From: MGBC163016 sp910588905
Lineage (GTDB): Bacteria > Actinomycetota > Coriobacteriia > Coriobacteriales > Eggerthellaceae
Length of the DNA stretch: 50,983 nt
Direction of reading: 5' to 3'
Assembly (NCBI GenBank): GCA_948616985.1
Contig: CAPGDO010000014.1
Span: forward strand, 1-50,983
Shown: positions 8,384-16,862 of the stretch, one piece after another
How positions within the stretch are numbered: the first letter of the stretch is position 1
How the letters are laid out: the number at the start of each line of letters is the position of its first letter
Made by a program: the position numbers and the translations under genes
Notes under the pieces: model-generated
The model's database searches: none
What the model saw: the letters and a program-made list of their open reading frames with translations, nothing else
What the model was told of the DNA's origin: nothing

Positions 8384-9250
8384 TCAGGCGAAGATGAGGA
8401 CGAGTCCCAAGACCATGCCTGCCATGACAGCGAACGCGGGTGCTTTGGATTTGTAGATGAGATACGCCTCGGGCAGTATCTCACCGTAGACCACGTAGGC
8501 CATGGCCCCAGAAGCGAACCCGAGGCTCAAGGCCAACCCCAGCGGCCCTACATCTCCCAGCCAAAGCCCGAGCCATGCTCCCAGCAAGGTAGGAATGCCA
8601 CAGACGGCCGTGAGCAGCACTGCGCGGAGCTTCCCCATACCCCCGCTCATGAGCGGAACAGCTACCGCCATGCCCTCGGGTATGTTGTGCAGCCCGATGA
8701 GCACCGCCATGATCATGCCCGACCCTACCAAGAGGTCATCAGAAGCTGCGAAGCTGGCTCCGATGGTCATGCCTTCGGGGATGTTGTGCAAGGCGATGGC
8801 CGCGGCCATGACGATACCTGCCACGATCAAGGAGGCGCGCGAGTCCCTGCGCCGGATATGCTCGTTCAGGTGGTCGGCATGGATCAGCTCATCCAGATCA
8901 TCATGGGTCTTCGGGTGATTCGCATCTTCGGTGTGGGGTACCTCTTTGCTGGTCTTCTTGTCTATGATCACATTCAGGCCGTAGACCACTCCGATGCCCA
9001 CCGCAAAGGCGATGACCACGATCCATACCCCCAGCCAGCTGGCCTCTTGGGCGGATTCGGTGGCTTCGATGAGCAGATCGAAGCAGACGATGGAGGACAT
9101 GATGCCACCCGCGAAGGCCAGAAGCAGGCTGACCACCTTGTTGGATTCGCTATTGAACAGCGCTCCTATGATGCCTCCCAGCCCTGTGCCTCCGGCACCG
9201 GATATCAGCGTCACGATGGTGACGAATGCGAACGGGCTGATGGCTTCCAT
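8384..9250 (-). CDS. ZIP family metal transporter
   Basis: A 288-residue membrane protein with eight predicted hydrophobic segments. Two copies of HNIPEGM (about 155-161 and 188-194) form the metal-binding core of helices IV and V in ZIP transporters. The loop before helix IV (about 106-131) is rich in His, Asp and Glu (HTEDANHPKTHDD and LIHADHLNEH), a typical zinc-sensing loop. ZIP proteins move Zn, Fe or Mn into the cytoplasm. AGGAGAGG precedes the ATG. The gene is divergent from a predicted heavy-metal exporter across 141 bp, so an importer and an exporter share one control region. Confidence 0.9.
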   Translation of the reverse strand: MEAISPFAFVTIVTLISGAGGTGLGGIIGALFNSESNKVVSLLLAFAGGIMSSIVCFDLLIEATESAQEASWLGVWIVVIAFAVGIGVVYGLNVIIDKKTSKEVPHTEDANHPKTHDDLDELIHADHLNEHIRRRDSRASLIVAGIVMAAAIALHNIPEGMTIGASFAASDDLLVGSGMIMAVLIGLHNIPEGMAVAVPLMSGGMGKLRAVLLTAVCGIPTLLGAWLGLWLGDVGPLGLALSLGFASGAMAYVVYGEILPEAYLIYKSKAPAFAVMAGMVLGLVLIFA

Positions 9251-9379
9251 GGGCCTCTCCTGTTAGCGATGTTTAACTTTCTTCAAGGATAGCACCAAAT
9301 AGCATCCGACAAGGTTCCTTTGGTACGCCATTCGGCTTACGCCTTCGCAACGGTGGCTGAGCGCTATGGGGGTTGCCGC

Positions 9380-9394
9380 TAGAATGCAGTCATG
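9380..9394 (+). promoter_or_regulatory. Possible leaderless promoter of the exporter
   Basis: TAGAAT (9380-9385) is followed by 6 nt and the ATG at 9392, so transcription would begin at or next to the start codon. No convincing -35 is visible (CTGAGC at 17-bp spacing) and there is no Shine-Dalgarno, which agrees with leaderless initiation. The same TAGAAT serves as a -10 at the tRNA-Lys gene in this window. Confidence 0.45.
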
Positions 9395-10384
9395 GACGGA
9401 TTCCTTCACATAGCAGAGCACGTGGTGAGCCATGCTGTGGCGGACACGCTGTATCTCATCCCGTTCCTCTATGTCACCTACCTGCTCATGGAATGGCTGG
9501 AGCACAAGACCGGCTCGAAGACCCAAGAGGCCATCAAGCGGGCGGGAGCAGCGGGCCCAGTGATCGGGGCCCTGCTTGGAGTGGTGCCCCAATGCGGCTT
9601 CTCTGCTGTCTCGGCCACGCTCTATGCCGGGCGCGTCATCACGCTCGGCACCCTGTTCGCCGTCTTCCTCTCCACCTCTGATGAGATGCTTCCCATCTTC
9701 CTGGCGGAGCAGGTCCCGCTTCCCACCATCGCTTCCATCATGGGGGCGAAGGTGATCGTGGGGATGCTCATGGGGTTCCTGGTGGATGCGGTCCTGCGCC
9801 TGGCGCGGCGTTATCATCAGAGCTATCGGATCCATGAGCTGTGCGAACATGACCAGTGCGGATGTGGTCCCGAATGCGATACCTGCGAAGAGCATCCTGA
9901 GCTGGTCTACCAGCATGCAGAGGACTGCTGTGCGGGCTGTTCCCATGACCATCATGCCCATCAGCACGGTCATGACGACCACGGGTGGAAGGGCATCCTG
10001 CTCTCAGCCTTGAAGCACACCGTGCAGGTGATGGTGTTCATCTTCCTGATCACGCTGGCGCTGGATGCGGTGGTAGAGATCATCGGCGAAGAGACGCTCG
10101 CTGCCTTCTTGGAGAGCAACTCCATCCTAGCTATCTTCGCCTCCGCTCTAGTGGGGCTCATCCCGAACTGTGCCGCTTCCATCGTGATCGCGGATCTCTA
10201 CATCGAAGGAGTCTTGGCCGCTCCGGCTATGTTCGCAGGGCTTCTGGTATCGGCGGGCGTAGGGTTGTTGGTGCTCATCCGCACGAATCGCCATTGGAAG
10301 CAGAACCTGGGGATCATCGCGGGCCTGTACGCCATGGGGGTGGCGTGGGGCTTCATCTGCCTCGCCTTCGGCGTGACGTTCTAA
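9392..10384 (+). CDS. Predicted heavy-metal exporter (ArsP_2-type / putative manganese transporter)
   Basis: A 330-residue protein with about ten hydrophobic segments in two halves. Each half carries an equivalent motif, VVPQCGFSA (64-72) and LIPNCAASI (256-264), as in the ArsP_2-type family of putative ten-helix metal exporters. The cytosolic linker between the halves (about 147-198) is strikingly rich in Cys and His, including CEHDQCGCGPECDTC, CCAGC and HDHHAHQHGHDDH. This looks like a metal-binding module and sets the protein apart from plain permeases. The start has no Shine-Dalgarno; a TAGAAT box ends 6 nt before the ATG. The metal cannot be told from sequence. Confidence 0.8.
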   Translation: MDGFLHIAEHVVSHAVADTLYLIPFLYVTYLLMEWLEHKTGSKTQEAIKRAGAAGPVIGALLGVVPQCGFSAVSATLYAGRVITLGTLFAVFLSTSDEMLPIFLAEQVPLPTIASIMGAKVIVGMLMGFLVDAVLRLARRYHQSYRIHELCEHDQCGCGPECDTCEEHPELVYQHAEDCCAGCSHDHHAHQHGHDDHGWKGILLSALKHTVQVMVFIFLITLALDAVVEIIGEETLAAFLESNSILAIFASALVGLIPNCAASIVIADLYIEGVLAAPAMFAGLLVSAGVGLLVLIRTNRHWKQNLGIIAGLYAMGVAWGFICLAFGVTF

Positions 10385-10465
10385 CAAGAGGTCTGCAAGA
10401 GGGTGCAGGGCTTGAAGCGCATCTGCGAAGGTTCTATGGTCGTAGGGGTCGGCAAAGAAAACGGA

Positions 10466-10541
10466 TGGTGGGCCGTGAGGGAGTCGAACCCGCGACCTTG
10501 GGATTAAAAGTCCCCTGCTCTACCAGCTGAGCTAACGGCCC
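10466..10541 (-). tRNA. tRNA-Lys (anticodon TTT)
   Basis: A 76-nt cloverleaf on the minus strand. The acceptor GGGCCGT pairs with ACGGCCC, the discriminator is A, and CCA is encoded. The anticodon loop CTTTTAA gives TTT, reading AAA and AAG. The T arm contains GGTTCGA. It lies between the metal exporter and the stress-protein gene, transcribed against both. Confidence 0.96.
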
Positions 10542-10560
10542 ACGAAAAGACAGCGAACGA

Positions 10561-10589
10561 ATTCTATCCTTCGCAGGTAACGAGGTCAA
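10561..10589 (-). promoter_or_regulatory. Promoter of tRNA-Lys
   Basis: On the minus strand: -35 TTGACC (10589-10584), a 17-bp spacer and -10 TAGAAT (10566-10561). Both boxes match consensus at five or more of six positions and lie about 20 nt before the tRNA 5' end. Confidence 0.85.
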
Positions 10590-10666
10590 ATCACATCAGG
10601 GCCTTCCTGGGCGCTTGCTGGCAGAGATGTTTAGAATCGAAGCGGTGATATGAAGGAGGAGTGAGC

Positions 10667-11095
10667 ATGGGAACGAAGAAGATCCTTATAGCCTACGATG
10701 GCTCTCAGCCAGCTCAGAAGGCGCTGAGCATCATGAGCGAGCTAGCCAAGATCGACGCCGACATCCAGGTGGTGCTCGTTCATGTGATGCGCCTGTTCTC
10801 GTCGGGGGCGGCTGCGGCGGGAATAGATACCGTGGTCATGGATGAGGCTGCTCCCATCAAGGCAGAGCTGGATCGGATAGCCCAAAGCCTGCCGAACAAG
10901 ACCGAGGTCAAGATATTGAAGGGCTCCTCTCCGGCCGATCTCATCCTGAACTGCGCCCAGGACGAAGGGGTTGACATGATCATCATGGGCAGCCGTGGCA
11001 AGGGCGGCGTGAAGGGCTATCTCGGGTCGGTCAGCTATGCCGTGGTGAAGGATTCCCCGGTTACGGTGATGATCGCGAAGGACGCGGGCGAATAG
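10667..11095 (+). CDS. Universal stress protein (UspA family)
   Basis: A 142-residue single-domain Usp protein. It has the N-terminal ILIAYDGSQPAQKAL strand-helix and the C-terminal ATP-binding loop GSRGKGGVKGYLGS, close to the G-2x-G-9x-G-S motif but with one residue fewer in the long spacing. Such proteins are cytosolic dimers that bind ATP or other nucleotides and appear under stress. The ATG at 10667 is chosen over the GTG at 10661 because AAGGAGG precedes it by 7 nt. It is followed after 3 nt by an MFS transporter, so the two are probably one transcript; Usp proteins are often paired with transporters they may regulate. Confidence 0.92.
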   Translation: MGTKKILIAYDGSQPAQKALSIMSELAKIDADIQVVLVHVMRLFSSGAAAAGIDTVVMDEAAPIKAELDRIAQSLPNKTEVKILKGSSPADLILNCAQDEGVDMIIMGSRGKGGVKGYLGSVSYAVVKDSPVTVMIAKDAGE

Positions 11096-11098
11096 CCC

Positions 11099-12430
11099 AT
11101 GGGTGCAGCCACTGATAGAGAGCTGCAAGCGTTGCCTGTTGCGGACGGGTTGAGGCAGTCAAGCCCGAAGAGGGGGTTCGCGCCCCTGTGGACGCGGGAT
11201 TTCATCCTGGGGACGCTCATCAACTTCGTGCTGTCCTGCAATTACTTCATGCTCACGGTAGTGATGACCGCCTATGCCATGGATGTCTACTACGCGCCTG
11301 CTGCCCTGGCCGCTTTCTGCGCCAGCATCTTCATCATCGGTACGCTGATAGCCCGGGTGGCATCCCCTTCGCTCATGGAGAGGCTCGGGCGCAAGCGCCT
11401 GCTCATCCTGGGTACGGCCTTCGGTTGCGGGATGTCCGCGCTGTACCTGATCGATACGCCCCTTTGGGCGCTCATGGGCATCCGTCTGCTCCATGGCATA
11501 GCCTATGGCATCTGCTCTACCACCATAGCCACCATCGTGACCGCCCTCGTCCCTGCTTCCCGCAAGGGGGAGGGCATCGGCTATTACATGCTCTCGGTCA
11601 CGCTGGGTGCTGCTATCGGGCCCTTCGCGGGGATCCTCATCTCTCGCCATGTCAGCTACGACGTCCTCTTCATCAGCGCCGCGTTGGTCTTGGTGGTGGC
11701 AATGCTCTTGGTCCTCCCTCTTCGGGTACGGGGGCCGCAGAAGTCCTCGGCAGCTGCTCAGGAAGAGCTAGCGGGGGAGGAGCTGGCTGGGTCTGCGGAA
11801 GGACGGCGGGAAGAGGCTGCAGCTGCGAAGGCGGCAACCTCTGTCTCTGAGGCATCTGGCCAGGGCGGCTGTGTGTGGGATAAGGTGATCGAACGGGGTG
11901 CCATGCCCATCTCATCCGTTTGCTTCCTCATCTTCTTCGGATACTCGTCCCTCCTCACCTTCCTCACGCCCTTCGCAGAGTCAGTGGGTCTCACGCGGGC
12001 GGCCAGCGTGTTCTTCATCGTCTACGCCCTGAGCATGTTCCTGACCCGGCCCTTCACCGGACGCGCTTTCGATCGGCGTGGTCCTCTACTGGTCATGATC
12101 CCAGCGTTCTTCTCCTTCACCGCAGGCATGGTCATGCTGGCCTTTGCGTCGAATGACTGGATGATCCTAGGGAGCGCCCTGCTCTGCGGCTACGGCGTGG
12201 GCACCGTGCAATCCTGCGGCTTGGCCATGGCGGTCAAGAAGGCTCCGGACGATCGGCTGAGCATCGCGAATGCCACCTTCTACATGTTCTTGGACCTAGG
12301 CGTGGGGGTAGGGCCCTTGCTCCTGGGGTTGCTCGTGCCCGTCGTAGGCTATCCGCTGATGTACATAGCCATGGCTGGGGTGGGTCTGCTGGCGCTGGTG
12401 GTCTTCCTCATCATCCGCAAGCGGTACTGA
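11099..12430 (+). CDS. MFS transporter
   Basis: A 443-residue protein with twelve predicted membrane helices in two six-helix halves. The loop after helix 2 has LMERLGRKRLLILG, matching the MFS motif A (G-x3-D/R-R-x-G-R-R/K), and FDRRGPL repeats it in the second half. The central cytosolic loop (about 205-262) is long and rich in Ala, Glu and Gly, so it is probably disordered. The family exports or imports small solutes by proton coupling; the substrate is not predictable, though the half-by-half pattern resembles drug-efflux members. The ATG is 3 nt after the stress-protein stop and has no strong Shine-Dalgarno, suggesting translational coupling. It converges on the ABC transporter gene. Confidence 0.9.
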   Translation: MGAATDRELQALPVADGLRQSSPKRGFAPLWTRDFILGTLINFVLSCNYFMLTVVMTAYAMDVYYAPAALAAFCASIFIIGTLIARVASPSLMERLGRKRLLILGTAFGCGMSALYLIDTPLWALMGIRLLHGIAYGICSTTIATIVTALVPASRKGEGIGYYMLSVTLGAAIGPFAGILISRHVSYDVLFISAALVLVVAMLLVLPLRVRGPQKSSAAAQEELAGEELAGSAEGRREEAAAAKAATSVSEASGQGGCVWDKVIERGAMPISSVCFLIFFGYSSLLTFLTPFAESVGLTRAASVFFIVYALSMFLTRPFTGRAFDRRGPLLVMIPAFFSFTAGMVMLAFASNDWMILGSALLCGYGVGTVQSCGLAMAVKKAPDDRLSIANATFYMFLDLGVGVGPLLLGLLVPVVGYPLMYIAMAGVGLLALVVFLIIRKRY

Positions 12431-12461
12431 TGAGGGACGACGCCGGGTGCTCATCATCCGG

Positions 12462-14339
12462 CTATTCCAGGAACGCTCCCGTTTGGCGGTTCCAGAGGCT
12501 GGCATATTCGCCCTCTTGCATCAGCAGCTCTTCGTGAGTGCCATCTTCTGCAACGGTGCCATCGCGAAGCACTACGATGCGGTCCAGGCTGGCCACCGTG
12601 GAAAGCCGGTGAGCCACTACGATGGTGGTCCGTCCGGCCATCAGCTTGTGGAGCGCGTCTTGGACCAGAGCCTCGCTTTCCGAATCCAGGGCGGATGTGG
12701 CCTCATCCAGCACTAGGATGGGTGCATCGGTCAGCATGGCCCGGGCGATGGCGATGCGTTGGCGCTGGCCCCCTGAGAGCTTCACACCGCGTTCGCCGGT
12801 TAGCGTATCGAAGCCTTGGGGTAGCCGCTCGATGAATTCCAATGCATTGGCCTGCTGGGCGGCTGCGCGGATCTCCTCCGGCGTGGCATCGGGCCGTCCG
12901 TAGGCGATGTTCTCGGCTATGGTGCGGTGGAACAGCATGGCTTCCTGGGGTACGTAGGCTATGGTGCGCCGCAGGCTCTGCTGGGTCACCTTCGCCACGC
13001 TCTGCCCATCCACCAGGATGCTGCCCTCTTGGATGTCGGCTAGCCGCAGCAGCAGCTTGGTGAGCGTGGTCTTGCCAGCACCGCTCATGCCCACCAGGCC
13101 CACGCGCTGACCGGCAGGGATGTGCAGGTTGAAGCCGTCGAATACCACCGTTTCCACGTCGCCATCGGTGTAGCTGAAGCCGATGTCTTGGAAATCTATA
13201 TCTCCCAGCTCCACCACAAGCGGTTGGGCATCGGGAGCATCAGCCACCAAACGCGGTTCATCCAACACAGCCGTCATGCCGCTGGCGTCTCCGAACACCT
13301 GGTTGAGGCGCTGGAGGCCCGTATTGATGAAGTTGAACTGGTTCGTCAGCGTATAGGTGTAGGTGAACATGATCACCAGGGTTCCTGCTGAGATGCCGAA
13401 CCAGGCATTCCCGCCTGCGATGAACACGGTGACCACGCTCATGATGACCACGGTGATGCAGGCGGTGATGACACCGCGGGCGATGGAAGACATCATGCGC
13501 TTGGAATCGCGCGCCACGACATCGCGATTGGCTGCATCGAAGAGGTTGCGCTCGTAGTCTTCGCGGCCGCAGGTCTTCACGGCCAAGATGTTCGTCACGG
13601 CATCAGAGAGCTCCCCGGACAGCCGGTTCTGGGCATCGGCGGCTTGCTCGTTCAGGTGCAGGATGCGCTTGTACATGAGATAGGACACGCTGGCATAGAT
13701 CACCAGCAGCACCATCAATACGGCCACATAGGCGGGAACAACGGGGAGCAGCAGCGCGCAGGTGAACACCACCGAGCAGATGACGGGGAGGAACGGGAAG
13801 GTGATGGTGTTCATCAGCAGCGTATAGGCACTCATGAACTTAGAGGTCTGGCTGACCAGCGTGCCGCCGAAGCGGCTGGAGTGGAATGACATGGACTGGT
13901 TGGACAGGGCGTCGAAGGCCATGGTGGCCAGATCGTAGTTCGCTGCTATCTGCAGCTTCCAGGCGGTCAGGTCCTGGAGCTTACTGCATGCCTGACCAAG
14001 CACATTGATGAGGATGAGCGCCGCGATGTAAGGCCCGAATACGGGCAGCACCTCATCAGCAGCTACGGGACCAGCGCTGACGCGGTCGACGATGAGGCTC
14101 ATCACGTAGGGATTCCCGTAGGTGAGCAGCCCCACGAAGCCGATGGTGGAGGCCAAGAGCCCCAGGAAGAGGCCCAGGTGATTGCGCGTGGCTATCCAGT
14201 AGTAGTGCAGGGTGCGTCGGGTCAGGGTATGCTTCGTGCGCTTGGATTCCTGTTCGCAGTAGTAGTGCAGGGTGCGTCGGGTCAGGGTATGCTTCGTGCG
14301 CTTGGATTCCTGTTCGGGGTTCGTCATCCGCTTCCTCAT
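12462..14339 (-). CDS. ABC transporter, fused permease-ATPase (exporter type)
   Basis: A 625-residue half-transporter. The membrane domain has six helices (about 50-345). The ATPase domain carries Walker A GMSGAGKTT, Q-loop AYVPQEAML, signature LSGGQRQ, Walker B ILVLDEATSALDSE and the H-loop VVAHRLS. Such proteins work as dimers, usually exporting lipids, peptides or drugs; no partner half-transporter adjoins, so a homodimer is likely. The N-terminal cytosolic tail contains two identical copies of a 19-residue segment beginning EQESKRTKHTLTRR, caused by a perfect 60-bp tandem duplication. The start is the ATG at 14339 (GGAAG upstream); an ATG at 14327 is nearly as good. Confidence 0.92.
   Translation of the reverse strand: MRKRMTNPEQESKRTKHTLTRRTLHYYCEQESKRTKHTLTRRTLHYYWIATRNHLGLFLGLLASTIGFVGLLTYGNPYVMSLIVDRVSAGPVAADEVLPVFGPYIAALILINVLGQACSKLQDLTAWKLQIAANYDLATMAFDALSNQSMSFHSSRFGGTLVSQTSKFMSAYTLLMNTITFPFLPVICSVVFTCALLLPVVPAYVAVLMVLLVIYASVSYLMYKRILHLNEQAADAQNRLSGELSDAVTNILAVKTCGREDYERNLFDAANRDVVARDSKRMMSSIARGVITACITVVIMSVVTVFIAGGNAWFGISAGTLVIMFTYTYTLTNQFNFINTGLQRLNQVFGDASGMTAVLDEPRLVADAPDAQPLVVELGDIDFQDIGFSYTDGDVETVVFDGFNLHIPAGQRVGLVGMSGAGKTTLTKLLLRLADIQEGSILVDGQSVAKVTQQSLRRTIAYVPQEAMLFHRTIAENIAYGRPDATPEEIRAAAQQANALEFIERLPQGFDTLTGERGVKLSGGQRQRIAIARAMLTDAPILVLDEATSALDSESEALVQDALHKLMAGRTTIVVAHRLSTVASLDRIVVLRDGTVAEDGTHEELLMQEGEYASLWNRQTGAFLE
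14197..14316. repeat. Perfect 60-bp tandem duplication
   Basis: Bases 14197-14256 and 14257-14316 are identical over all 60 positions. The unit is a multiple of three and keeps the ABC transporter frame open, adding 20 residues to its N-terminal tail. The lack of any difference between the copies points to a recent event. Confidence 0.98.
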
Positions 14340-14459
14340 CAACCGCTTCCATCTACCTGTGGGGATTGTAGCGGTCTTGCGCCTTTAGCGTACAATGATG
14401 CCGTTTCGGCAGATTCGCTTCACGACAGCTTTCGTGAAGGCGCGAGGGAACGGACAGCC

Positions 14460-15860
14460 ATGGCACGAGAGCAGTTCAAATCCCGCTTGGGATTCATCTT
14501 GATATCGGCGGGGTGCGCTGTGGGATTGGGCAATGTCTGGCGCTTCCCCTATATCGTGGGAGAGTACGGAGGAGCGGCCTTCGTCATCCTGTATCTGATC
14601 TTCTTGGTGGCACTGGGCATTCCCATCATGGTCATGGAGTTCGCCGTGGGGCGTGCTTCTCAGCGGGGCATAGCCCGGGCCTTCGACATCCTGCAACCGA
14701 AGGGGTCTAGCTGGCATCGGTTCAAGTGGCTGGGCGTCGTCGGTCTCTATCTGCTCATGATGTTCTACACCACCGTAGCGGGGTGGATGCTCGCTTATAT
14801 CCCGAAGATGGCAACAGCTCCCTTTGACGGCGCAGGTGCGCTCGAAGGGACCTCGGCCATGACGGGGATATTCGATGCCATGCTGGCGAACCCCGTTGAG
14901 TTGGTGGGGTGGATGATCGCTGCCTGCGTGATATCTTTGCTGGTGTGCTCCATGGGCCTGCAGCGGGGCGTTGAGCGCATCACGAAGGTGATGATGGTTT
15001 GCCTGTTGGCGCTCATCTTCATCCTGGCATTTCGCGCCTGCACGCTTGAAGGGGCGGATGCGGGCATCGCGTTCTATCTGCAGCCCGATTTCGGCAAGCT
15101 GTTCGGAAGCTGGGAGGTCTTCGGCGATGCGGTCTTCGCGGCCCTCGGCCAGGCGTTCTTCACGCTTTCCATCGGCATCGGCTCCATGGAGATCTTCGGT
15201 AGCTATATCAATAAGCGCTATTCGCTCATGGGCGAGGCCGTGCGCATTGCTGGACTGGATACCTTCGTCGCCTTCGCCACGGGGCTCATCATCTTCCCGG
15301 CTTGCTTCGCGTTCGGCGTCTCTCCGGATTCGGGCCCGGGCCTTGTGTTCATCACGCTGCCGTCGGTGTTCGAGCAGATGTGGATGGGCAATCTCTGGGC
15401 AACGCTGTTCTTCGTGTTCATGGGGTTTGCCGCCATCTCTACGGTCATTGCGGTGTTCGAGGGCATCCTGAGCTTCTGGATGGATCAGTGGGAGATGAGC
15501 CGCAAGAAAGCCGTGGCCATCAACATCGTGCTGATCCCGTTGCTCTCGCTGCCCTGTGCGCTCGGGTTCAACCTCTGGGCTGGCGTGGAGCTTCCTGGCA
15601 TCGGGAACATCCAGGCCGTCGAGGACTTCCTCGTGTCGAATAACATCCTCGTCATCGGTTCGCTCGTCTTCGTGCTGTTCTGTGTGACGAAGCGTGGCTG
15701 GGGTTGGAAGAACTTCCTGGCTGAAGCGAATGAGGGTGAAGGCCTGCGCTTCCCCGTGTGGCTGCATAATTGGATGCGCTTCGGGGTTCCCGCGCTCATC
15801 GTCATCATCCTCATCATGGGCTGGGTGCCCCTCATCCAAACCTGGCTGGGCTTCGCCTAG
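14460..15860 (+). CDS. Sodium-dependent transporter, SNF/NSS family
   Basis: A 466-residue membrane protein of the neurotransmitter:sodium symporter family (LeuT fold). The first helix has the family signature AGCAVGLGNVWRFPY, which holds the Na and substrate sites. Later helices show GQAFFTLSIGIGSMEIFGSY and FVFMGFAAISTVIAVFE, equivalent to LeuT helices 6-8. The length, with about eleven helices, is normal for bacterial members, which import amino acids or related amines using the Na gradient. The ATG at 14460 fits the conserved KSRLGFILISAGCAVG start. It is divergent from the ABC transporter gene across about 120 bp that contain TACAAT (14391-14396), a candidate -10. Confidence 0.92.
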   Translation: MAREQFKSRLGFILISAGCAVGLGNVWRFPYIVGEYGGAAFVILYLIFLVALGIPIMVMEFAVGRASQRGIARAFDILQPKGSSWHRFKWLGVVGLYLLMMFYTTVAGWMLAYIPKMATAPFDGAGALEGTSAMTGIFDAMLANPVELVGWMIAACVISLLVCSMGLQRGVERITKVMMVCLLALIFILAFRACTLEGADAGIAFYLQPDFGKLFGSWEVFGDAVFAALGQAFFTLSIGIGSMEIFGSYINKRYSLMGEAVRIAGLDTFVAFATGLIIFPACFAFGVSPDSGPGLVFITLPSVFEQMWMGNLWATLFFVFMGFAAISTVIAVFEGILSFWMDQWEMSRKKAVAINIVLIPLLSLPCALGFNLWAGVELPGIGNIQAVEDFLVSNNILVIGSLVFVLFCVTKRGWGWKNFLAEANEGEGLRFPVWLHNWMRFGVPALIVIILIMGWVPLIQTWLGFA

Positions 15861-15868
15861 GGCATTGC

Positions 15869-16663
15869 TCACCCCAGGGCTACATCGAGCACCATCATCA
15901 AGGCGAATCCTATGGCTACGCCGATGGTGCCGATATTCGTGTGCTGTCCCTGTTGGGTCTCAGGGATCAGCTCTTCGGTGACCACATACATCATGGCCCC
16001 GGCAGCGAATGCGAGGATGTAGGGAAGCGCCGGTGTAGCAAGACCGGTGACAGTCAGCATGAGCAATGCGCCCAGAGGTTCCACGGCGCCGCACCCTGTG
16101 CCGGTGCCGAATGCCTTCAAGCGCGAGAACCCGTTCGATGCCAAGGGGAGGGAGACCACTGCTCCTTCAGGTATGTTCTGGATGGCTATCCCTATGGAGA
16201 GCGCAGCAACGGCCGGAAGCGCGATATTCGCATCCCCTGCCAGGAAGCCCGCGAGCACGGCTCCCACTGCCATGCCCTCCGGCAGATTATGGATGGCGAG
16301 GGCGAAGAGCATCATGGTGGGCTTCTTGAGGCCGCTGCGCATCCCTTCGGGCTCCTCTGATCCCACATGCATGTGGGGCGTGAAATGATCGATCAAGAGC
16401 AAGGTGAACATCCCTAGAAGGAAGCCCGCGGTGACGGGGAACCAAGCGGGCAGAGGGCCGCTTTCCGAGGCTTCAAGGGCTGGGATGATCAGGCTCCAGA
16501 CGCTGGCAGCGATCATCACACCGGCAGCGAATCCGAGCAGAGCCTTCTGGAAACGCTCTCCCATTCCGTGCCTCAGGAGGAAGACGAAGGATGCGCCGAG
16601 GGTGTTCCCGATAAAGGGAACGATGAGGGCGATGCAGAGGGCTAGTATCGTGGTGGTGTCCAT
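15869..16663 (-). CDS. ZIP family metal transporter
   Basis: A 264-residue membrane protein with about eight helices. The paired metal-site helices contain HNLPEGM and QNIPEGA; in the second one the first His is Gln, unlike the other ZIP gene in this window, so selectivity may differ. A HFTPHMHVGSEEPEG loop replaces a long His-rich loop. AAAGGA precedes the ATG at 16663; an upstream in-frame extension to 16855 is rejected because it is non-conserved and runs through repeats. It is convergent with the symporter gene (8-nt gap) and divergent from the MerR-type regulator gene, though the regulator's operator sits nearer its own gene. Confidence 0.9.
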   Translation of the reverse strand: MDTTTILALCIALIVPFIGNTLGASFVFLLRHGMGERFQKALLGFAAGVMIAASVWSLIIPALEASESGPLPAWFPVTAGFLLGMFTLLLIDHFTPHMHVGSEEPEGMRSGLKKPTMMLFALAIHNLPEGMAVGAVLAGFLAGDANIALPAVAALSIGIAIQNIPEGAVVSLPLASNGFSRLKAFGTGTGCGAVEPLGALLMLTVTGLATPALPYILAFAAGAMMYVVTEELIPETQQGQHTNIGTIGVAIGFALMMVLDVALG

Positions 16664-16736
16664 GGGGGTCCTTTCCGTTCCTTCCTGAGAGTATGCCCCT
16701 GGTCTTGCTCTGATGGTGCGAGAAGCCCCTTTTGCT

Positions 16737-16788
16737 GCGCAATTGCAACCAGCGTGGGAGCCGAACCATCTCGCTGGTCTGGTTGCGC
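16737..16788. repeat. Imperfect hairpin repeat
   Basis: GCGCAA (16737-16742) and CCAGCG (16749-16754) pair with CGCTGG (16772-16777) and TTGCGC (16783-16788), leaving a small internal loop on each side and a 17-nt apical loop. It abuts the CGTAGGGG palindrome that starts at 16788, so the two may form one compound repeat. No coding function is seen. Confidence 0.6.
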
Positions 16789-16812
16789 GTAGGGGCCGAC
16801 CGTGGTCGGCCG
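16788..16812. repeat. CGTAGGGG-headed palindrome, copy 1
   Basis: After CGTAGG comes GGCCGACC (16794-16801), 2 nt, then GGTCGGCC (16804-16811), a perfect 8-bp inverted repeat. The same design appears twice at 48.55-48.64 kb. It looks like a short dispersed intergenic element of the REP/palindrome type. Confidence 0.7.
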
Positions 16813-16862
16813 GAATGCCTCCCATCGCAGGTTGCCCCTCTATATATGCGCTCAATGCCCTC

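Noticed and set aside
7703..9292. A 529-codon plus-strand frame opposite xpaC and the ZIP gene
   Set aside because: It spans two real minus-strand genes and their intergenic region, and its composition (Gly, His, Asp, Arg) fits a shadow frame.
12428..12456. TGATGAG/CTCATCA inverted repeat between the MFS and ABC genes as a terminator
   Set aside because: The stem is only 7 bp with a 15-nt loop and lacks a T tract, so termination is not supported.
14178..14459. An upstream extension of the sodium symporter
   Set aside because: It runs through the tandem duplication of the opposite-strand ABC gene and is not conserved; the family begins at the ATG at 14460.
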